From Anaerovibrio lipolyticus (GTDB lineage: Bacteria > Bacillota > Negativicutes > Selenomonadales > Selenomonadaceae), in the NCBI RefSeq assembly GCF_021531495.1, contig NZ_JADYTY010000013.1:1-56177 (forward strand): a DNA stretch of 56,177 nt. The letters run 5' to 3'. Position numbers and translations under genes: made by a program. This document shows, one piece after another, positions 52,569 to 56,177 of the stretch. A model generated the notes under the pieces. That model had not been told where the DNA came from, made no database searches, and was given only the letters and a program-made list of their open reading frames with translations. Numbering within the stretch: position 1 is the first letter of the stretch; each line of letters starts with the position of its first letter.

Positions 52569-54275
52569 ATGTCTTTTGATGCACATGATAAACAAATAGG
52601 TGAAATATTGAATAGAGTGGTATTTGATATTCCTAGAAATCAAAGAAAATATGTGTGGACAGAAAATAATTGGAAAGAATTACTTGAAGATGTTGTATTT
52701 TCATGTAGAAAAGATGTTACACCCCATTTTATGGGAAGTATAGTTTTAGAGAACAAAGGGAAAAAAGATGGATTAGATTATTATACAATTATAGATGGTC
52801 AACAGCGAATAACAACTATTGCTCTAGCATTAATTGCAATAATGAAATTATTAGTGGAATATGGAATGGATGATGATTATTATGGTACATTAGACTATAT
52901 AAGAGTTAAGAATAATCGAAATCAAAAGAGGCCAATTATTGTGTCTGATTATCATATTTCATTGGTAAATTTAATTGAAGGAATTGAGGAGAAAAAAATA
53001 ATTACAAACCAGACAATGGCCGCTTTTGTAGATACAAAAATTTTATCAAAAAAGAAAGATAAAATTTTAGGTGACGCTTTGAAATATTATTATAATGAAA
53101 TAAAACGAATATGTGAAAATAGTAATGACCATACTAACAAATTGTTAGAAATACGTAATGCTATTATTAATATGACAATTGTTTGCATTGTCTCTACCTC
53201 AGAAGAAGATTCATACACTATTTTTGAAATATTAAATGCAAGAGGACAAGAATTAGAGGATCATGAGTTATTAAAAAACTATATAATGAGATACATTCAA
53301 CCTGTGGATAGAAGAGATATAGCAAAAACAAAATGGGAAGAAATGGAATTAAAGTTAGGAAATTATTACAAAAGGTATATAAGTCATTATGCAAGGCATC
53401 GCTTTGGAAAAGCTCAAGGAGATAAGGATTCAGATTATCGAATAATATATAAAAATACTAAAGGTTCAGATATAAATGCGTTATTAAATGACATAAAACT
53501 TAAATCAGAATACTATTTGAAATTTGTGAATCCTCAAATTCAAGGAGAAGATAAAAATTGTACGGAAATAGAATATGAGGTATTTTCATTTTTTAAGAAA
53601 AAGAGGCAAGAACAATTTCGACCTGTAGTATTAAGCTTATTACATCAAAAAGAATTAGGGAATTTATCAGAATCGTTATATGAACAGTCGTTAAAATTTA
53701 TATACAATTTCTTTGTATGTTACACGTTGATTGGTGAGGAGAAATCAAATAAATTGCAAGATGTAATATATAAATATGCTGTTATTTTAGAAAACAATTA
53801 TTCTTATGATAATCTGAAAGAATTTGGTCATACTTTGAAAGGGAAGATTCCAAATTATGACTGGTTTTTAAATTCATTTCGTAATTTAGGCTGGTCAAAT
53901 CATTCCGAGATGTTTAAAGGTAATAAAAACAAGCATAGAGTTCAGATTACACTTGAGATAATAGAAAAATATATGTCGCAAAAATTTGAAATACCAGAAT
54001 TTACCATTGAACATATTTTACCTGACTCTGAAAGTGAAGAAAATGCACATATTGGTAATTTAATACCATTGGAAATGAAATTGAATACTAAGTGTGATAA
54101 TAAGAGACTGGAAGAAAAGTATAAAATTTATGAAAATTCGGATTTTGCTACGGCTAGGGGTATTACCAAAAGATATAAGAATAAAGAATTTAATATTGCA
54201 AAAAGAACAGAGTTTTTATGTAAGTTAGTATATAATTATATATTGGAAATAACACAATTTGATTATAAAAAATGA
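52569..54275 (+). CDS. GmrSD-type DUF262/DUF1524 restriction protein
   Basis: The 568 residues have an N-terminal DUF262 (ParB-like NTPase) domain with IPRNQRKYVWTENNW and YTIIDGQQRITTIALAL (about 77-93), a long alpha-helical middle, and a C-terminal DUF1524 HNH-like nuclease domain with FTIEHILPDSESEENAHIGNLIPL. GmrSD of E. coli is a type IV enzyme attacking glucosylated hydroxymethylcytosine DNA; other members cut other modified DNAs. It looks intact and strongly AT-rich. AAGGAGG precedes the ATG. Linked to the DpnII module, it may be an independent anti-phage gene in the island. Confidence 0.85.
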   Translation: MSFDAHDKQIGEILNRVVFDIPRNQRKYVWTENNWKELLEDVVFSCRKDVTPHFMGSIVLENKGKKDGLDYYTIIDGQQRITTIALALIAIMKLLVEYGMDDDYYGTLDYIRVKNNRNQKRPIIVSDYHISLVNLIEGIEEKKIITNQTMAAFVDTKILSKKKDKILGDALKYYYNEIKRICENSNDHTNKLLEIRNAIINMTIVCIVSTSEEDSYTIFEILNARGQELEDHELLKNYIMRYIQPVDRRDIAKTKWEEMELKLGNYYKRYISHYARHRFGKAQGDKDSDYRIIYKNTKGSDINALLNDIKLKSEYYLKFVNPQIQGEDKNCTEIEYEVFSFFKKKRQEQFRPVVLSLLHQKELGNLSESLYEQSLKFIYNFFVCYTLIGEEKSNKLQDVIYKYAVILENNYSYDNLKEFGHTLKGKIPNYDWFLNSFRNLGWSNHSEMFKGNKNKHRVQITLEIIEKYMSQKFEIPEFTIEHILPDSESEENAHIGNLIPLEMKLNTKCDNKRLEEKYKIYENSDFATARGITKRYKNKEFNIAKRTEFLCKLVYNYILEITQFDYKK

Positions 54276-54427
54276 TATAGTTAATTTATCAAAGATACAG
54301 GACATTTAATTATACAATATTTAGTGCAGTAGATAACACAGAATATGTTAAGTTTATTACATAGGTACAGAATAAAATAGTAAAATTGCGTTTTGGATGA
54401 GGTGATAATATCAAGAGACTTAATTGA

Positions 54428-54601
54428 CAACAAGAAAAAACAGTTATCAGAGAGCCAGACAGTCTGAAAGACTATTCAGGGCAGTTTAAATTAAGAATTC
54501 CTAGAAGCCTGCACAGATCACTGGCAGAGCATTCTCAAAGAGAAGGTATTAGCATGAATCAATATTGTGTATATATTCTATCCAGAAATGATGCAGTATA
54601 A
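54428..54601 (+). pseudogene. HicB antitoxin C-terminal remnant
   Basis: The stretch reads REPDSLKDYSGQFKLRIPRS then LHRSLAEHSQREGISMNQY and a stop at 54599-54601, matching the C-terminal ribbon-helix-helix domain of HicB antitoxins (SGkF.lRiPkSLHr.La..a..egvSlNqy). There is no start codon: a stop at 54425-54427 lies in frame just upstream, and the N-terminal HicB domain is missing. No hicA toxin is nearby. Bases 54276-54427 contain nothing else recognisable. It is probably debris at the island edge. Confidence 0.7.
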
Positions 54602-54658
54602 TCTACATAAATGGTGTTAAACATTTTTTTGTTAGTTATTAAATTAGGAGGTGGGGAG

Positions 54659-56056
54659 ATGCAGGAGATTAAATGCCCAAAATGTGGCGAGGTTTTTGTG
54701 GTTGATGAGTCTGGCTATGCTAATATTGTGAAGCAGGTTCGGGATAAAGAATTTGCCAAGGAACTACAAAAAAGAGAGGAAGAGCTGAAAGACGCCCAAC
54801 AAAAGGATTTGGATTTAGTTCGACTGGAACAGAAAAATCAATTAGATAAAGCTCTTTCGGCCAAGGATTCAGAGCTGTCCGAAAAGGATAAAAAAATACA
54901 GGAATTAGAGGCCTGCATTAAGAACAATGAAATATCTAGGAATTTGGCAGTGTCAGAAGCTGTAAATGCAAAGGAAAAGGAAATTTCACAAAAAAACGAT
55001 GAAATCAATGCTCTAAAGGCGGATTATATTGCTAAGAACATGGAGCAAGATAAAGAAATTGCAAAACTGCAAGCACAACTTGCTAATGGCGAAAATGAGA
55101 AAAAGATGGCAGTTTCCGAAGCACGGCAGTTAAAAGATAAGGAATTGGCAGAGAAGAATACAGAAATTATCCGTCTTAAAGATCAATTATCTAATAAGGA
55201 TACGGAAAGACAGCTAGGAGAGGAATCCTTGAAACGGGAATATGAGGCCAAGCTGAAACATAAGGATGAGCAACTAAAGGAAAAGGACGAGCAGATTGAT
55301 TACTACAAGGATTTCAAGGCTCGTCAGTCCACCAAAATGGTGGGAGAAAGTCTGGAACAGCATTGCCTGACACAGTTTAATTCCCTGCGGATGACGGCCT
55401 TTCCGACAGCCTATTTTGAGAAGGATAATGATGCCAAAAGTGGCAGCAAGGGGGATTTTATCTTCCGGGAAAGTGTGGAAGGCACAGAATTTATTTCCAT
55501 TATGTTTGAAATGAAAAACGAGATGGATGAAACTGCCACCAAGCATAAAAATGAGGATTTTTTCAAGGAGCTGGATAAGGATCGCCGGGAAAAGAAATGT
55601 GAATATGCAGTTCTGGTATCCCTGTTGGAAATGGACAATGAATTATACAACAATGGTATTGTGGATGTTTCCTATCGCTACGAAAAAATGTATGTAATTC
55701 GTCCCCAGTTTTTTATCCCTATGATTACTCTGTTGCGGAATGCAGCTCTGAATAGTCTAAAATATCGTCAGGAGCTGGAAGCAGCCAAGAATCAGCAGCT
55801 GGATATAGCCCATTTTGAGGAAAATATGAATGCCTTTAAGCAGGGCTTTGGCCGCAATTATGAAATTGCCAGCAAAAAATTCAAAACAGCCATAGATGAA
55901 ATAGACAAAACCATCACCCATTTGCAAAAGACCAAGGATGCGTTACTTTCTTCTGAAAACCAGTTACGGTTGGCCAACAATAAGGCGGAGGATTTGAGCA
56001 TCAAGAAGCTGACCAAAAACGCTCCCTCAGTGCGAAAAATGTTTGAGGAAATATAG
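54659..56056 (+). CDS. DUF2130 protein (coiled coil with PD-(D/E)xK-like domain)
   Basis: ATG 54659 after GGAGGTGGGG gives 465 residues. It has an N-terminal zinc-ribbon-like CPKCGEVF, with no second cysteine pair, a long charged coiled coil (about residues 25-215, repeated KEKE-type heptads), then a domain with KSGSKGDFIF and SIMFEMKNEMDE, a possible PD-(D/E)xK nuclease core, followed by RREKKCEYAVLVSLLE. The C-terminus is again helical. The architecture resembles the DUF2130 family, sometimes related to RmuC. Its cellular role is unknown. Base composition is host-like, unlike the island to its left. Confidence 0.75.
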   Translation: MQEIKCPKCGEVFVVDESGYANIVKQVRDKEFAKELQKREEELKDAQQKDLDLVRLEQKNQLDKALSAKDSELSEKDKKIQELEACIKNNEISRNLAVSEAVNAKEKEISQKNDEINALKADYIAKNMEQDKEIAKLQAQLANGENEKKMAVSEARQLKDKELAEKNTEIIRLKDQLSNKDTERQLGEESLKREYEAKLKHKDEQLKEKDEQIDYYKDFKARQSTKMVGESLEQHCLTQFNSLRMTAFPTAYFEKDNDAKSGSKGDFIFRESVEGTEFISIMFEMKNEMDETATKHKNEDFFKELDKDRREKKCEYAVLVSLLEMDNELYNNGIVDVSYRYEKMYVIRPQFFIPMITLLRNAALNSLKYRQELEAAKNQQLDIAHFEENMNAFKQGFGRNYEIASKKFKTAIDEIDKTITHLQKTKDALLSSENQLRLANNKAEDLSIKKLTKNAPSVRKMFEEI

Positions 56057-56177
56057 CTAAGGAAAATTTGCCTCTGTTTTTCATTTTAGGCAGGTTCTTT
56101 TCTACCCGAATTGCAATAATAAGTTGAACACCCGGCGAACCTTTATGCAGTAAGTACTGCAAGCATTTCTTCCTCAA
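56057..56177. other. Right edge, no gene assigned
   Basis: AT-rich sequence follows the DUF2130 stop. The reverse strand can be read as a short run ending EEEMLAVLTA and stop, perhaps the tail of a gene that lies outside, but it is too short to call. Confidence 0.3.

Noticed and set aside
1-56177. CRISPR array, tRNA or rRNA genes
   Set aside because: No regularly spaced direct repeats and no recognisable tRNA or rRNA sequences were found on reading the window.

Overview
The window reads as chromosomal DNA of a Gram-positive-lineage bacterium with an outer membrane, most likely a member of the Negativicutes (Selenomonadaceae/Veillonella relatives). The basis is mixed: Firmicutes-type gene order and regulators (FapR with plsX-fabH-fabK-fabD-fabG-acpP-fabF-rnc; frr-uppS-cdsA-dxr-rseP-ispG-proS) occur together with an AcrA/AcrB-type RND efflux pair, which needs an outer membrane. 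A chemotaxis operon suggests a motile anaerobe. The exact genus is not determinable by eye. Promoters are sigma-70-like, very often with exactly 17 bases between the -35 and -10 boxes, and several genes start at TTG or GTG.

Layout. (1) 1-4.5 kb: xylulokinase behind a strong promoter and a roughly 140-base, possibly structured leader; then an IS605/IS1341-type element carrying only tnpB, inserted after the first codons of a small ORF; then a LacI-type regulator with a sugar-binding domain. (2) 4.5-7.4 kb: a small Nif11-like protein on the minus strand, a DHH phosphoesterase (NrnA type) and a LarA-family racemase. (3) 7.6-16.4 kb: cheA-cheW-mcp-cheR-cheB followed by a PAS sensor kinase and a single-domain response regulator. 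(4) 16.4-18.0 kb: aroB and mgsA. (5) 18.1-28.4 kb: rpsB, tsf, pyrH, frr, a PASTA-like small protein, a ferredoxin, uppS, cdsA, dxr, rseP, ispG, proS, covering translation, undecaprenyl and phospholipid precursors and the MEP pathway. (6) 28.5-38.4 kb: a DUF177 protein and rpmF, then fapR and the type II fatty acid synthesis cluster, ending in RNase III. (7) 38.5-47.4 kb: a metallo-beta-lactamase-fold protein, an RND efflux pair without an outer-membrane channel gene, recA-recX and guaA.

(8) 47.4-54.6 kb is an AT-rich defence island inserted after the guaA terminator. On the minus strand lie a MutH/Sau3AI-like endonuclease and its XRE regulator. Divergent from them are three DNA methyltransferases (one with motif order FxGxG then HPPY, one DpnM-like Dam enzyme, one DpnA-like enzyme), an Mrr-like nuclease, a DpnII-like endonuclease and a GmrSD-type (DUF262/DUF1524) protein. 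The intergenic region between the two arms carries two near-identical palindromes, TTCAC-N5-GTGAA, one facing each side, as expected for control by the XRE protein. The Mrr-like gene has a frameshift and an in-frame stop, and the DpnII-like gene is split by a single-base frameshift, while the two methyltransferases of the DpnII module are intact. This looks like a GATC restriction module that has lost its nucleases but kept its methylases. A truncated hicB remnant marks the right side of the island, and host-like sequence returns with a DUF2130 protein.

No tRNA, rRNA or CRISPR array was seen. All family assignments are from reading motifs and remembered homologues, not from database searches.
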